DNA of 64,000 bases, from NCBI RefSeq assembly GCF_047663525.1, contig NC_092613.1:4117501-4181500 (forward strand), given 5' to 3'. Shown here piece after piece: positions 1-11,600 of this stretch. The position numbers and the translations under genes were made by a program. Under the pieces are notes generated by a model, which was not told the origin of the DNA, did no database searches, and was given only the letters and a program-made list of their open reading frames with translations. How positions within the stretch are numbered: position 1 is the first letter of the stretch; the number at the start of each line of letters is the position of its first letter. The stretch is from Anas platyrhynchos (taxonomy: Eukaryota > Chordata > Aves > Anseriformes > Anatidae).

Positions 1-2450
1 GCCGACCCACTGGGCAAAGCCTCGAGAAGCCTGCAGGGGGATTCAAGGTAAACCTGCTTTTGGGGAGCATCCCCAGGGCCAGCAAAGTGCTTCCAGTCTG
101 ACCAGTGCTTCCCAGTAGAAATGGGAGATGGGGAGGCCCCAGAGCAGCGAGCCGATGCTGGCACAGCGGGCAGAGCCCTGCTGCAAGCCTTAAAACCTTG
201 GGAAAATCAACCTGTAGGTCGCCAGCCCCTTTCCCATGCCCAGAGGGCCAGGGCCGCCCTGGGAAAGAGCAGCAGCTGCATGCAGCGGGGTGGAGGGAGC
301 GGGAGAGGGTGGGGGAATGGGATTTATCCCCTATTTATGGGCTGGAGCAGCCAGGGCTTGGGGACAAACCCTGCGGTGCCGGCTGCCTGAGCGCAGAGCT
401 GCTCCTGCGCCCACTGAGAGCAGCAGCAGTGAAACGACCCCAGGTGAGAGGACAAAAAGGGTTTTTCTGGGCTCACAGCTGACATTTCCCCTGCTTCTCT
501 GCAGGGCTGGGACCCCGGTGTCCCCCCGAGCTGCCAGGAAGGTGGTCAGCCCCTCTGGGGGGGCCGGCAAAACGCCCCGTGCCTCCACGCACCCTGGAGC
601 TGCCTCCCCAAAATGACTCATTCTGGGTGGGATTTTGGCACAGGATTTGGGGACCACCACTGAAGCCACCCTCAGGGTCTAACCAGCACCTCCAGCACCT
701 CCCCGACACACGAAAATCACAAGACACATTTCACTTTTTCCCCCATTTCTTTTTTTTTTTTTTTCCTCTTTTCCAGAGGCGAAGGCTGCTCTCCTCCTTC
801 CCCTGCTCCTCCTCGCCGTCCTCCAGGAGCTTCAGCCTCCATCCCGGCTGGGAGGCTGCGAGGCCGTTCAAAGCAAGTCCACTCCTCCACGTGTGAGCAG
901 CACCAAACAGGCAGCCCAAAAAACCTCCAGGCAGCTGGGTTCAGTTAAACACAAAGGAGCAGCCCAAACGCCCGGGCTTTCTTCTTTTAAACCCGCCCAA
1001 AGCATCTCGCAGGTCTCCGGGCCTCCCTCCCTCCTTTTCCGTTTGAACCTGAACCACAGCTTGCTGCCAGCCAAAACCAGAAAGAAAAATAAACAAATAA
1101 CAATTATAATATAAAAGGTCAACATTGCCAGGTAACTTAGACCCTTGTGAAATGTGCAGCTCCAACAGTCCCTGGCTTTGCGTCCAGGTCCTGGCTCAGA
1201 GAGCGGCGCTTCGGATCCGTGTCCCGGAGGGAAGCAGCAGAGCTGGCAGCTCCCTGTTCCTAAAGGCAGGATTCGGGAGGGCAAAATAAAACCCCAAACC
1301 GAGGGAGGAGCCCAGGGCTGGGACCTGGGGGCTTTGGGGATCCCCGTGGGGCTGGGGACCTGGGGTCAGAGCCGAGATCCCGAGCCCACAATTTGCTCCT
1401 GTTGGGAAATGCACGGCGCAGACGGCGGCAACACAGTGAGTGGGGGACGCCTCCCTCCCAGGGCCTCGAGCCCACCAGTCCCACTGGGAACCCACTGGTG
1501 GGTACAGGTGGCCCGGAGCTGGAGGGATCCCCCCTTAGGGCAACACCAACGTGCCCGTCCCTGTATTACCCAGCTGCTCCAGCACGGGGCAGATCCGCAG
1601 CCACCAGCCCCACTCATGCCCCGTGCCCAGGTTTGTCCTCCCCTGCCACCTGCAGCCCCTGCCTGGGGTCATGGGACGAGCCTCGTTGCTATTCCCTGAG
1701 GCCCAAAATTTGGGTGGTCCCAGTCTTGGCACCTCAGGGCTGAGCTGCAGCAAGGGGCAGATCCCCCCCTGCCCCATCCCCTACAGCCAGGAGCTGGGTT
1801 TTGGGGTGAATCCGGAGCAGTGCATGGGGTCACCAGTGCTGAAGGGGACAGGTCCCACAGCCTGGCCCTGTGGTGGCATGGGGACAGGGTCTGGCTGTAG
1901 GGGAGCGTGGTCCTGGTGGTCCCCCCCGTGCTGGGACAAGCGATGCCGTGAGGATTTTGGGGTCTCCTGCTGGGGGCTGCTCTTGGCCCCGTGTCCTGCT
2001 GATGCCCAAGGCTGCAGAGGAGGGAGGACGGCGCGTGGGGACAACAAGACACCCGCAGGCAGGACAGCGGGGTGTCCACGCTCCCACCCTGATCCCTGCT
2101 GAAAGGCACCAAGGCTTCGGGCAGCCCCCACCCCAACCACAAACACATCAGCCCTTATTTTGTCCCGGTCATGCCCCTGTCTCCTCCGCCTGCCCCAAAA
2201 TCCACAGCCACCCCCAGCCAGGAGACGAAGGCTCCGTGCAGGGTCCTGGCCCCGGAGCCGGGCATGCCGGGGGTGGCCTCGGAGCTGGGGGCTCGTCCCC
2301 ACTCCAAGGCTGGGGTCTGGGCACGGGGGGGTCCCTGTGGTCCGTGTCCATCGGGGTCGAGCCTCCCGGTACCCCAGCCCCGGTCCTTAAGCGCTGGATG
2401 CTGGTTCGTGAAGTCAGGGAGGCAGAGGGAGGTGGCGAGGGGGGGGTCCC
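1..2450. other. Left flank of SPDEF, no coding exon recognised
   Basis: GC-rich sequence with many short overlapping open frames, none with a recognisable domain or a convincing exon structure. There is a T-run near 750-766. An A/T-rich patch near 1079-1115 holds a plus-strand AATAAA at about 1088-1093, followed by a GT-rich stretch near 1143-1157. By synteny, the neighbour expected on this side in vertebrates is PACSIN1, transcribed on the plus strand, so this patch could be its 3' end. That is inference only, because no PACSIN1 coding sequence lies in the window. The part nearest 2468 must contain the SPDEF 3' UTR. Confidence 0.3.
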
Positions 2451-2468
2451 CTGCCCCTCCTGCGCCGC
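2100..2468 (-). other. SPDEF: SPDEF 3' UTR (end not determined)
   Basis: Sequence downstream of the SPDEF stop. No canonical AATAAA or ATTAAA was found on the minus strand between 2468 and position 1. The closest near-signals are an AAATAAG-type run at about 2155-2161 and a CATAAA at about 334-339. The 3' end therefore cannot be set, and the low limit given is only a guess based on the first of these. Confidence 0.25.
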
Positions 2469-2647
2469 TCAGACCGGGTGCACGAACTGGTAGACGAGGC
2501 GCTGGGAGATGTCGGGTTTGCGGATGATTCCCTTCTTGTAATACTGCCGGATGGAGCGGCTCAGCTTGTCGTAGTTCATGGCCGGGCGGTTCTTCCGGAT
2601 GCCCCACAGACGAGCCACTTGCGCCGAGTCCTCGATCTTGAAGATGC
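2469..2647 (-). CDS. SPDEF: SPDEF last coding exon (second half of ETS domain)
   Basis: Reads GIFKIEDSAQVARLWG to the C-terminal FVHPV and stop TGA at 2471-2469. The acceptor AG lies at 2649-2648 and the exon opens with the last two bases of Gly279. It carries the DNA-recognition helix of the ETS domain. Confidence 0.95.
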
Positions 2648-4612
2648 CTGCGAGGGGAGCGGGGACGGGAATTTTGGGGTCACCACCTCGCCCCCTTCTC
2701 TGATCCCATCGCACCCACTTGCCCGCACGCCCACCTTTCTCCTTGTTGAGCCAGCGGATGAAGCGCCCGTAGTTGTGGGGTTTCAGCAGCAGCTCCTTGA
2801 GGAATTGCCAGAGGTGGATGGGCTGGCCGGCGCAGGACGAGTCCACCTCGCTGTCCGCCCAGCTGGTGTCACCCCCTGGAAGGGACAGGGACAGGTGAGG
2901 CCAGGGAGAGCGACCCCGCTGCCCTCACTGCCCGGGGGCTGCCAGAAAGCCCAGCTCGGTGCCTGCAGCTCCATCCACAGCCCAGGGCTGGGGCTGGGGG
3001 CACGGCTTTCTGCTCCGTGCAGCCCTCCTGCAGCCCCACAAGGACGCACGGCTGCAGGATGGGGCCGGTGCAATTCTTGCAGCTTTTCCCCCTTTGCTGC
3101 ACCACGCAGAAGCCCTCGGGCAGAGGGAACGCAATCCCACGGATGCCACCACGAGGGATAACTGCAACTCAGCAGGGAGCAGCCTCTCCAAAACCCCAGA
3201 CCCACATCAAGAGCCGGGCTCCCTGTCCAGCTGAGCCCGTGCAGAACTCACCGCAGTATCTGACATCCCCCGGGGCAGCTTTTTCCTTCATCCACGCAGC
3301 TGGAAAGGAGGAGCAGGCAGTCAGAGAGCGTCTCCCCCAGCACAGCACCACCCTCTCCGGGCTCCCCCAGGTCCCCAGCACCTCACCGGACTTCCAGATG
3401 TCGAGGTGAGCGTGGAGGACGTCGCCGCAGACGGGCGAGCGCTGGCAGAACTGCTCCTCGGACATGGCGCACAGATCCTTCCCCGACAGCTCCTGGAAGG
3501 ACTTCCCGATCTGCGGCAGCCGGTACTGGTGCTCCGTCCACAGGATCCACTTCTGCACGTTGCTGGGGCTCCAGTCCGCGGGGTCTGGGGTCGGGGCCGG
3601 GCGGTGAGCGCAGCCCCCCCAGCCCCATGCAGGGGCACCCCGCTCTCAGCCTCCCCCAGCACCCCGTGGTGGTGGGACCGTCCCCGTGCCACCTCCCTCA
3701 CTTTGGGGACCCCCCCTCCCTGCACCACCCCAAATCCTTTAGGGGCCGGGCAGCCTGCACGGAGCTGCGCGCATCCCCAAGCTGCTGGCGTTGTGGCGGT
3801 GACACCCCAAGCAGCTCCCTGCTCCAGGCTGTCCCCAGCCTCACCCACCCATCCAACTGCACCCAATTTCCCAGGAAAAATGGGATTTTAAAGAGTCCTG
3901 CCTTTTTCTCCCCGTTTCCCTCCTGGTTCCCTGTCTGCAGCACCCCGGGGTGACACCAGCACTCCTCAGCAAGGGCTCAGCTTCTCCCCGAGCCACCAGG
4001 GGTGAGGGGTGTTTTATTTTAGCAAGCAGCCCCGTCCTGGAGTGACGCTTGGGGTTGTGAATGCATCAGGACCTGCAGCCCGGGCACATCCCTCCCAGGA
4101 TGGCACCGACCCTGCTCCCACCCCATGGGAAGGGTCGGGGGCACCCCGTTGGGCGCACACCCACCTGCGGCGATGTTGAGGAGCTTGCAGGCCGTCTCGA
4201 TGTCCTTCAGCACTTCGCCCACCACCATGCTCTGCATCTGCTCCAGCGAGTGCTCCTCCAAGGGGAGGCCTCCTTGTAGGTCCCCTTCAGCCCCCAGCCC
4301 CAAACCCTGGCTGTCGATGACCGGGCACTGCTCCGGCTCCTTCTGCGCCTCGCCTCGCCCCGCGGGGGCACCGCTCTGCGACGTCTCCCCCGTGCCCTTG
4401 GAAGCCCAGGCGATGTCCTCCGAGTAGAGCATGTCGAAGTAGTGGAGGCAGAAAGCTTGGAGAGGCTGCTCGGGGGTGCTGGGGGGGCTGGGGCTGTCTG
4501 GGCAGCCCCAGGGGTGGGCGCTGTGGTCCCAGGGGGGTGGCAGGGGGGCAGCGTCGGGCCGGGCGAGGCGGCCGGGGGGCAGAGCGGTCAGCCCGGGGCC
4601 GGCGCTGCCCAT
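2469..4612 (-). CDS. SPDEF: SPDEF, SAM pointed domain-containing ETS transcription factor (5 coding exons)
   Basis: Joined minus-strand coding exons are 4612-4165, 3584-3387, 3299-3252, 2875-2735 and 2647-2469. They give 1014 nt (337 residues plus TGA), close to the human 335 residues. All four introns have GT-AG ends and all split codons after base 1. The chosen ATG at 4612-4610 opens MGSAGPGL, like the mammalian MGSASPGL. Seen in order: a Ser/Pro-rich N-terminus; a segment with YFDMLYSED and EEHSLEQ; a pointed (PNT/SAM) domain at about 130-216, containing DWSPSNVQKW and DVLHAHLDIWKS; and an ETS domain at about 251-334. The ETS domain starts at IHLWQFLKELL and carries the recognition-helix residues R309 and R312 (LSRSIRQYY). 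Family knowledge: SPDEF is a nuclear factor preferring GGAT cores, active in prostate, mammary and mucus-secreting epithelia and needed for goblet-cell differentiation. Identification is very secure. Confidence 0.96.
2735..2875 (-). CDS. SPDEF: SPDEF coding exon 4 (first half of ETS domain)
   Basis: Encodes residues about 232-279, from GDTSWADSEVDSS to FIRWLNKEKG. The acceptor AG is at 2877-2876 and the donor GT at 2734-2733. The intron inside the ETS domain, between the K and G of NKEKG, is at the position usual for ETS genes. Confidence 0.94.
3252..3299 (-). CDS. SPDEF: SPDEF coding exon 3 (short linker)
   Basis: A 48-nt exon encoding AAWMKEKAAPGDVRYC, between the pointed and ETS domains. 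The acceptor AG is at 3301-3300 and the donor GTGAG at 3251-3247. Phases match both neighbouring exons. Confidence 0.9.
3387..3584 (-). CDS. SPDEF: SPDEF coding exon 2 (pointed domain)
   Basis: A 198-nt exon encoding residues 150-216, most of the pointed (PNT) domain: DPADWSPSNVQKW through LDIWKS. The acceptor AG is at 3586-3585 and the donor GTGAGG begins at 3386. Confidence 0.95.
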
Positions 4613-4641
4613 GCCTCCTGCGCTCAGCGCTGGCTCCGGAC
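4165..4641 (-). CDS. SPDEF: SPDEF coding exon 1 with short 5' UTR part
   Basis: The coding part is 4612-4165 (residues 1-149 and one base). The acceptor AG at 4643-4642 follows a pyrimidine-rich tract, which leaves 29 nt of 5' UTR before the ATG. The donor GTGGGT starts at 4164. The start was chosen by similarity to the mammalian N-terminus; the open frame continues upstream through the intron without a better ATG. Confidence 0.9.
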
Positions 4642-7600
4642 CTGCCGGGAGGGGAGGAGAGGAGAGGCTCAGCCCCGGCGGCAGGCACAAAGGGAGGCTC
4701 TAAGCCTGTTAGAGGGGAAAAAATCCTCCAAAGAGACACCGAAGGGGAGCCCTCGGATGAAGGAGGGCTCGGGTTTATCTGGGGGTGCTGGGGGATGTCC
4801 TGTTTTGCGGGGGGAAGGAGCCCGGGCACTGCGGGATTTGGGGTTTTCTCATGGTTCGGGCACCAGGCTTGCAGCAGGAGGGTCCCAGCCCGGCTGGAGC
4901 CCCTTGCACAGGACCTGTAGGGTCCCCAAAGCACCTCTGCAGGGCAGCCCGTGGGCGTTAAAGGGCGGAGGATGCCTAAACCACGCAGGCAGGTGGGTGT
5001 GCGTGGAAAACATCGCCTGCTGCTTCCACCCGAGGGTGCCCTGGTGGTGACGGCACCCGGAGCTGCTTCTCCCCGGGCACCTGGCCTCAGCCACCTGCTG
5101 CCAGCCCCCGGACCAGAACTTTCTTTTTGCTCTCCCACAAGAAAAAAGTCCCCGAATCGGCCCGTCCCCATCTGTCTCCGGTACGCGGGGAGCCCTGGAG
5201 GCTGCGGAGAAGAGGATGAGCCTGCTGAATTTCCATGGCAACACCAGGGAACGGCTCCATCCGTGGAGAAAGCTCCCCGAGAGGCATCCGGAGGCTTTGG
5301 GAAGGGAAAGATGCCACGAGGGGAGAGGCTGGGGACAGGCACAGTAGGGCCAGGGCACTGCCGAGCTCCTTGCCTGCCTCGGGGCATTTCTCTTCACAAT
5401 AAATAAAAATAAAAAGTCTTGGGGCTCTCGAGAAGCACAAGAAGTAGCATCGCTGCTACCCAGCTTTTGCAACACGAAAGGAGCCCACAGAGCCTGGACC
5501 AACCCCAAACCACCAAGACCCCAAAGGGACCCAAGGAAACGAGGCAAAGTGGAAGGAGCAGAGCGGCTGCTGTGAGGTGTTTCCCCATCTCTTCTAAATC
5601 CTGGTGAGGGGAAAAGGAAGGGTTTAAAGGAATAACGAGGAAAATAGGCCCTGGGAGTTCCTGCAATCCTACAATATCTGCAGGAGTCCCTTCAGCCCAG
5701 GTGGCCGAGCCGTTGTCACCGTCCCCACAGCTCCTGGCGTGCCAAAAACCTGCCGAAACCCCACATCTCCACATCGCTGCTCCCCCTGTAGCTGGGCACG
5801 GGGCTGCTCCCAGAGGCAGTGTGGGGGTCATTAAACCTCGTTAACAGCCCCCATTAGGCACCACAGCCCCAGCAGGGTGACGGGGAGGACCGGCCACATG
5901 CTGCACACAGGGAGGTGTTTAAACCTTGGCAAAACCCTAAAAAAATTTTGGAAAAACTCATGGAGGAGCCGTGGGCACCCAAAGAGGAGGGGGAGGAAGC
6001 CGTGCTGGCACTGCGGGGCTGCTCCCACCTCCCGGGCAGTTTCCCTGAGAGATGGCGCCCGCTTCCAAACCTCTCGTTTATTTGCTCAGGATTAAAGGAA
6101 GAGCTTTAAGAGATCAGCCTTAAATCCAGCCCCACGCTGCTGCCGGCACAAAGGAGACGCGGCAACAGCTTGCGCGGCTCCAGCCTGCAAAGCACCGGCT
6201 GTGGGACGGGGACGAGACCCCTCTGGGGCACGCCAGGGCTGGGGGCTCCTCCGTGCGCTCCCCTGGGACCTGCAGCCCCCAGGCAGTCCCCTCCCTCGGG
6301 CATCGAGCTGCCGCAGCCACGGGACGGGCACGAGGAGGAGCAGGACGGAGGCAGCGGGGTGGCGGCAACGCAGCCGTCCCCATCCCGTCCCCTCCTTCCC
6401 CAGCTGGGACAAGAAGGCCCCGATCCCTTGGGAAAGTGGCCCCGAAAGCCTGAGCAATCATCCGACAAAACGTGCTGTACTCTCAGGGCGGGGGCCTTTG
6501 TTTGACTTTCTCCCGCTCTGGCACGCAGGCGGCCGGGCTGGGTGGGGACCTGTTTGCTCTAAGAAGCCGTTTTGGGAGGGTTTTTTTTCCCCCTTTCCTC
6601 TCCCTTTTTGCTTTTCCCTGGAAAACGAGAGCCGGAGGTGCATCCCGGGGCACCGAGATGCTCATGGGGAGCACCGACACGCACGGCTCCCCAAAACCCC
6701 TCCGTGCTCCCCTCTGGTTTATTTGGGGCCACCCCGGCAATCCCAGTGGCCCCGCCGAGCGCTCCCTGCCCTGCGCGCACGCTGCCAGCGCCCGCAGCTC
6801 GCCCGCGGCGAAGCCACGCCAGCCTGGCCCCGCGCTCGTCCTGCTGCTCGGGGCGAGAGAGGAAGCGATTAGGGACTTAGCTCTTGCGACACTTTTTAAA
6901 CAAACAAGTGCCACCGAATTCGCAAAGCCCGCCGGGCTTCCCAGGCTCCCGGGTGCGCGGATTCGGGCGCACGGCCCCACCACGCAGCCGGGTGCCCGCA
7001 GCGCGGAGGAGAAGCTCCGGGGCATGGGGCAAAGGAGCAGCCCCCAGCCCAGGATGGAGCCCCCAGGGATTTTCTCAGGTCCCGGAGCAAAACTCAGCCA
7101 CCCAGCCCTGAAAGGATGAGGGACCCTGTGCTGGGCCATGCTGCGGACACCGGTGGGTGGCAGCTCGGATGGGTGCGGGGTGCCCCTGCTGCCCGCTTTC
7201 CCCGGCCCCAAGGGGATGCACGGCACGGGGCCGAGCTGACAGCACCAGGGCTCGTTTCCCATTGCTGCCTGGCAGAGCCTGGAGCAGAGCAAGGAGGAAA
7301 ACTCTCCTGTGTAGCACGGCAGCGGCCACAGCTGAAGGGCACCGCAACAGCCCAGGTCCTTCTAACCCTAACATCACCTTCCCAAATCGCCGAGAAAACC
7401 AAGCGGTGCCTTCCCTCGGAGTGAGAAGCACCAGGGGGCTGCAGGGCTCTGCCAGGTGCAGGGTTTGGGGCAGCGCCGGGTCCCTGCTGGGCTCAGAGCT
7501 CTGCCCCTGCTGCCATCCACCCGTCTGGGTCTCAGCCCCATCGGGGGCTCGGCGAGGCTGTGGCTGAGGGGGGTGAGGACGGGGACAAGGACCCCGCCTG

Positions 7601-9423
7601 CAGTGCCCCAGAGCTCTCTTGGCAAACGCGACCCGCAACTGCACACAGCGGTGACACCTTCACCTTTCAGAGGATTGGCCTTTGGAAGCAAGGGAAATTA
7701 AAAAAAAATAATAAAAAAATAATAAAAAATAATAAAAAAATCCACCCCCACCCTCGAACAATGGGCCCGTTAATTACGACTAAATCCGCGGTTGAACAGG
7801 TTGTGCCGGAGCGCGGCTCAGGAAGCCCCGTGGGACCCGCGCAGGTTGGCCGGGCACAGAGGTGGCGCTGCCCAAGGCACCCAGGATGTCCCCAAATCCT
7901 CGGGCACTTCCGAAAGCCTTCCCCGGGCTTGGGATGTCCCCAAATCCTCCTGCAGGGCTGTGGGAGCTGAGAGCAGGCAGGGCAGGGGGCAGGCAGTGGG
8001 ATGGGGACGGGGTCGTGCTGTGCCACCAGGTCCCATCCAGCAGCACTTCCCCTTAACTCATCCTTGGGGCTTCCCCCTCCCCATCTGCCTTCAGCTGACA
8101 GCCTGGGGATGGGAGATGATGGGGGACCCAGCGACCCCCTCTCTGCCCCCAAGCCCCTTTAAACCTTCAGCTTTCAGGTTTTCCCGTTATTTTTCCCCGG
8201 CAGCAGACACCGGGGTGCTCAGAGGCAGCTCCCAGCACCGCGGGGTCCCACCAGCACGTGCCACCCCCCCCCCCGAGCCACCAGTCCCATCTTGGTGGTA
8301 CCGTGCACCCCCCTCACCTCTGCGCACGGGGAGGGGGGATTTGCCAAATGGGGTTGGGGGCTTGGGGTGGCAATCGTGGAGATGTGATGGATCATGGTCT
8401 TGCTATGCCAAGAGACCCCCACTCGGGGCAAACCCACTGCACAGAGGGGACGAAGCCCACATCGGGGTCCTGCAGCCCCCCAGCTGCCCCCCAGCCTCCT
8501 GCTGTGCCCCCCAGCCCCCTCCCCGTTACCTGCATGGGTGCTGGCATGGGGACCAGCGTCCCCACGGGTGCCTGCGCCCCAGGTCAGGCTGCCCTGGCCA
8601 CTGGCGCAAGGAGGCAAACAGCAGCGGGGAGGGGGGGGCTGGCACAGCCCGCTGGGGGCCAGAGCAAAGCCCCGGTGCTCGGTGTCCCCCAGGTGAGCAG
8701 CAGAGCTTGGTGTTCCCCATGCAGGGCCAGGGAGCCCCTATTTATAGCAGCACGTTCCTCCCCCGGCGGCTCCCTGCCCATGAGAAAGGCCGTATTGTGG
8801 GGGATTTGGCAGCCGAGTGGCGTTTGTCTTTCACCAACCGAGCATAACCATAAAAACCGAACCTAGAGCCAATGTGCCTTGAGCACTGGAAAAAAAAAAA
8901 AAAAGATCCAGAAAAGCTCCGCAGCTCCAACAAGGCGCGGGGCTGATAAAAGGGCTCCAAGCACTTTGTGGGTGCCCCTCAGCTCGCAGCACCTCGCTGG
9001 CAGCCCGAGACCTCCATAAAGGGTGCCAGTTCCCATCGCTCACGTGGTGCCCCCAAAATTCATCATCCCCCAGCCTCCCAGGGCATGCAGGGCTTTGTGG
9101 GACCTTCCCTCGTTGGGGAGGTGGCACAGGGACCGTGGTGGGTGCTCAGGAAGCGCCCTGGCTCCCCATCCTTACTCCAGGAATTCGCAAACCCTCCTTG
9201 ATTTCGGGTGACACCACCCCAAGAAGCCCCAGGAGCCTCACACCAGGGGACAGCCACGTCCCCACAGAGCCCTGACGGCGGCAGCAGGAGCCGCAGGACG
9301 GGATGCCCACAGGGGACATCCCCAAACCCATCCCAAACCGGTGCCAAACCTCCTGGGATCACAGGAGGGGGCTCACCAAACTGTCCCACGGGAAGGACGG
9401 GGACGGTGAGGGGGGGGTCTTAC
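4642..9423 (-). other. SPDEF: SPDEF intron 1 (4.8 kb)
   Basis: Runs from a good donor (CAAG|GTAAGA, GT at 9423-9422) to the acceptor of the first coding exon. It is GC-rich with no coding exon recognised. It contains an A-rich stretch at 5397-5416, an AATAAA-type microsatellite at about 7686-7740, a poly-A run at about 8889-8904, a C-run near 8264-8274 and candidate factor-binding clusters near 6895-6912 and 7757-7802. Long open frames on both strands here look compositional. Confidence 0.6.
7686..7740. repeat. A-rich AATAAA-type microsatellite
   Basis: Imperfect tandem array of A(5-8) interrupted by TAAT, within SPDEF intron 1. It could derive from the A-rich tail of an old retroposon, but no body of such an element is recognisable to its left. 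Confidence 0.7.
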
Positions 9424-9742
9424 CTTGAAGGGGCAGCTCAGAAAAGGCATCGGTCCCGGCGGCGGGCGGGCAGAGCCGTCCCTGGGGTGCTCGGCACGGT
9501 GGCCGGGGTGGGCATGGCCCGCAGCGGGGTGCCCCGGTGCCGGCGGGGAGGGCGGGCAGCAGCACCCTGCCCAGCTCAGCGCGGTGGCAGCGCGGTGGCC
9601 AGGAGGAGCCGCATCGGCTCCGGGCACCCAGCACGGGGACGGTCGGGGACGAGGCTGGGGCGCACGCGGCGGTGGCCGAGGGACGACGGTGGTGGCCGCG
9701 CCGAGGGACGCGAGGGGGACAGGGGCAGCCAAGCCGAGCGCA
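9424..9742 (-). other. SPDEF: Predicted SPDEF non-coding exon 1
   Basis: The strong donor at 9424/9423 and a TATA-like element about 30 bases above 9742 suggest a 5' UTR exon. The human gene also has a non-coding first exon. No coding potential continues into the first coding exon. The transcription start (about 9742) is inferred from TATA spacing only. Confidence 0.45.
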
Positions 9743-9764
9743 GGTCGGTCAGCAAATGCCTCCT

Positions 9765-9815
9765 TTGGCCATTATATCTAATTCCTTCCTTATTTACCTG
9801 AACAAACAGGCTGTG
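9765..9815 (-). promoter_or_regulatory. SPDEF: Predicted SPDEF core promoter with FOX-type sites
   Basis: On the minus strand a TATAAT sits at 9776-9771, in the context GATATAATGG. Immediately upstream are two forkhead-like motifs: GTAAATA (9797-9791) and TGTTTGTT (9807-9800). Forkhead factors are known partners of SPDEF in mucous epithelia, but their use here is inference. Confidence 0.4.
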
Positions 9816-11576
9816 TGCTTACCTCAGCTGGAGGTGTTTGAACAGCCCAAGCGGGGTTAACCCTTGAGGGGTGCAGCGAGGTGCCGGGCTCAGACCCAAA
9901 AGGGTCCCAGGAGGGGAGCGGAGCAAATCGGGCACCGTTAACCCCTTCCCACCTGGGACACCCATGCAAGGGATGGGGATGCCACGCAGGGCAAGACCAA
10001 AGGCTCCTTTTGGGGCCGGACCCTGAGGCACAGAGACCCTCTGGGTGCACGGCAGTGCTTGGCAGAAGCCCGTGGCACGAAGCATCCCCCGGGGTTTTGG
10101 GACCAGGAGCATCACCAGTGATTTGTGCACCGGCACAGCCACATGCGGCTTGCAACAGAGGCAGCAGGCTGCGAGCGAGGATGCTCTGAGCCACCAAGGC
10201 CATGGCCACTCGCTCCGTTCACCAGCCCAAAATTGCAGGGAAGGAGCTCCAGGATTTGGGATTTGGCACCTTCTCCTCCCCAGGTCCGTGCTGCTGCTGC
10301 GTGCGGGGAGGAGCAGGGGCGCTGGGGGCACAGCGGGAACGCGCAGCGCTCCGGGCCCGGGTTGTCTGCACCGGCAAAAGCAGGAAAAAGCTGTTTTGAC
10401 CGAGACAGACCCCGAGCTGGTATTTACTGTCGTTTTTTAACCACGTAAAGAACGCGGGGTGGTTCAGGCGGTTCTTCTGCGCACGCAAAACCGAACTCTC
10501 CCATGCCCTAAAACCCCACGATTTTACTGTGTCAGCCAAAAAAACCCAGGCACGAACACCCCGGTGCAGCCTGGATGCGTCCCACGCTGGCCGGGACCCA
10601 CGTCACCGCATCCAGGGGGGGGTTTTGCAGCCCCATCCCGCTCACCCCAGAGCAGCCAGCCGATAAGTGTCCACCGGCGATGTTTGCCTGGAGGAGGGAG
10701 GAAAACAAAACCCCGTCGGAAGGCGGTCGGTGTGTTAATGTTATCTTATCCCATGGAAAACATTGCCCCCAGATTAGGGCTCCTGCCACCCGAGGTGAGT
10801 TTTCTCCACTGTTTTGGTAAATAGGGCCAGGTCCGTAACACGTGGCGGCGGCGCAGGGGGGAGATGGGGGCTGGGAAGGATGTGGCCCTGCTGGGGAGGT
10901 CGCCGGCCCCAGTTGGGCTTTGGTGTGGGAAGGGTGCATGGGATGGGGACATGGCACAGCCAGCGTGGTGGGGAGAGGGGTCCCAGCCCCCCAGTGCCCA
11001 CCCAGTGCCCCCAGCTCACCGCAGCCCCGGCACCACCCCGAGCATCTTCGCCCTGCCTCGGTCAAGGCACAACGTGCACGACCCAGCACGGCTTTGCCAC
11101 GGCAGCAGCTTGGATCCAGCATCCCACAACGCCTGTTGCGAAGTGCCAAGCAGCTGCAGCGGGTCAGAATTCCTCTTCCCCATCGTTTGGGGGTGTGCTT
11201 CATGTTGAGGGGTGCTGGAAGCAGCAGGGTTTGGGCTGGCATCCCCGGCTGTGATAACAGGTCCTGGGCAGAGCCACAGCATGAAGCTCTGCCCAGCTCC
11301 GGGGTTTGTGCACAGCGCCCAGACCTGCTTTGGGGTCCCCACGTGGGAAACAGCGTCCCCAAACAGGAGCCAGGGGCAGCCCCAACCCAGCACGGCCCCG
11401 CAGCCGAGGCCACAGAGCCTTCTGCGCGCAGAGACCTTTATCGTAGCTTATGAATGGCAACATAGGTGTGTCAGCTGGGGAAACATGCGATACGGAGCAA
11501 AGCCGACGTGTAGGACAGAGCCATGCGCACGGGGAACCTCCACGGCCACGCCGCACCTCCCCGCTCCCCGCATGTC

Positions 11577-11600
11577 CGTCTGTCTGTCTGTCTGTCTGCT
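11577..11600. repeat. TCTG tetranucleotide microsatellite
   Basis: Five nearly perfect TCTG units in the SPDEF-ILRUN intergenic region; a simple repeat with no further evidence of function. Confidence 0.8.

Noticed and set aside
4287-5387. 366-codon minus-strand frame
   Set aside because: It is mostly SPDEF intron 1 sequence and overlaps the first SPDEF coding exon in a different frame (-1 shift); it is a shadow of the real exon.
7792-8847. 351-codon plus-strand frame
   Set aside because: It lies in GC-rich SPDEF intron 1, antisense, with no domain and composition-driven residues (Pro, Ala, Gly, Cys).
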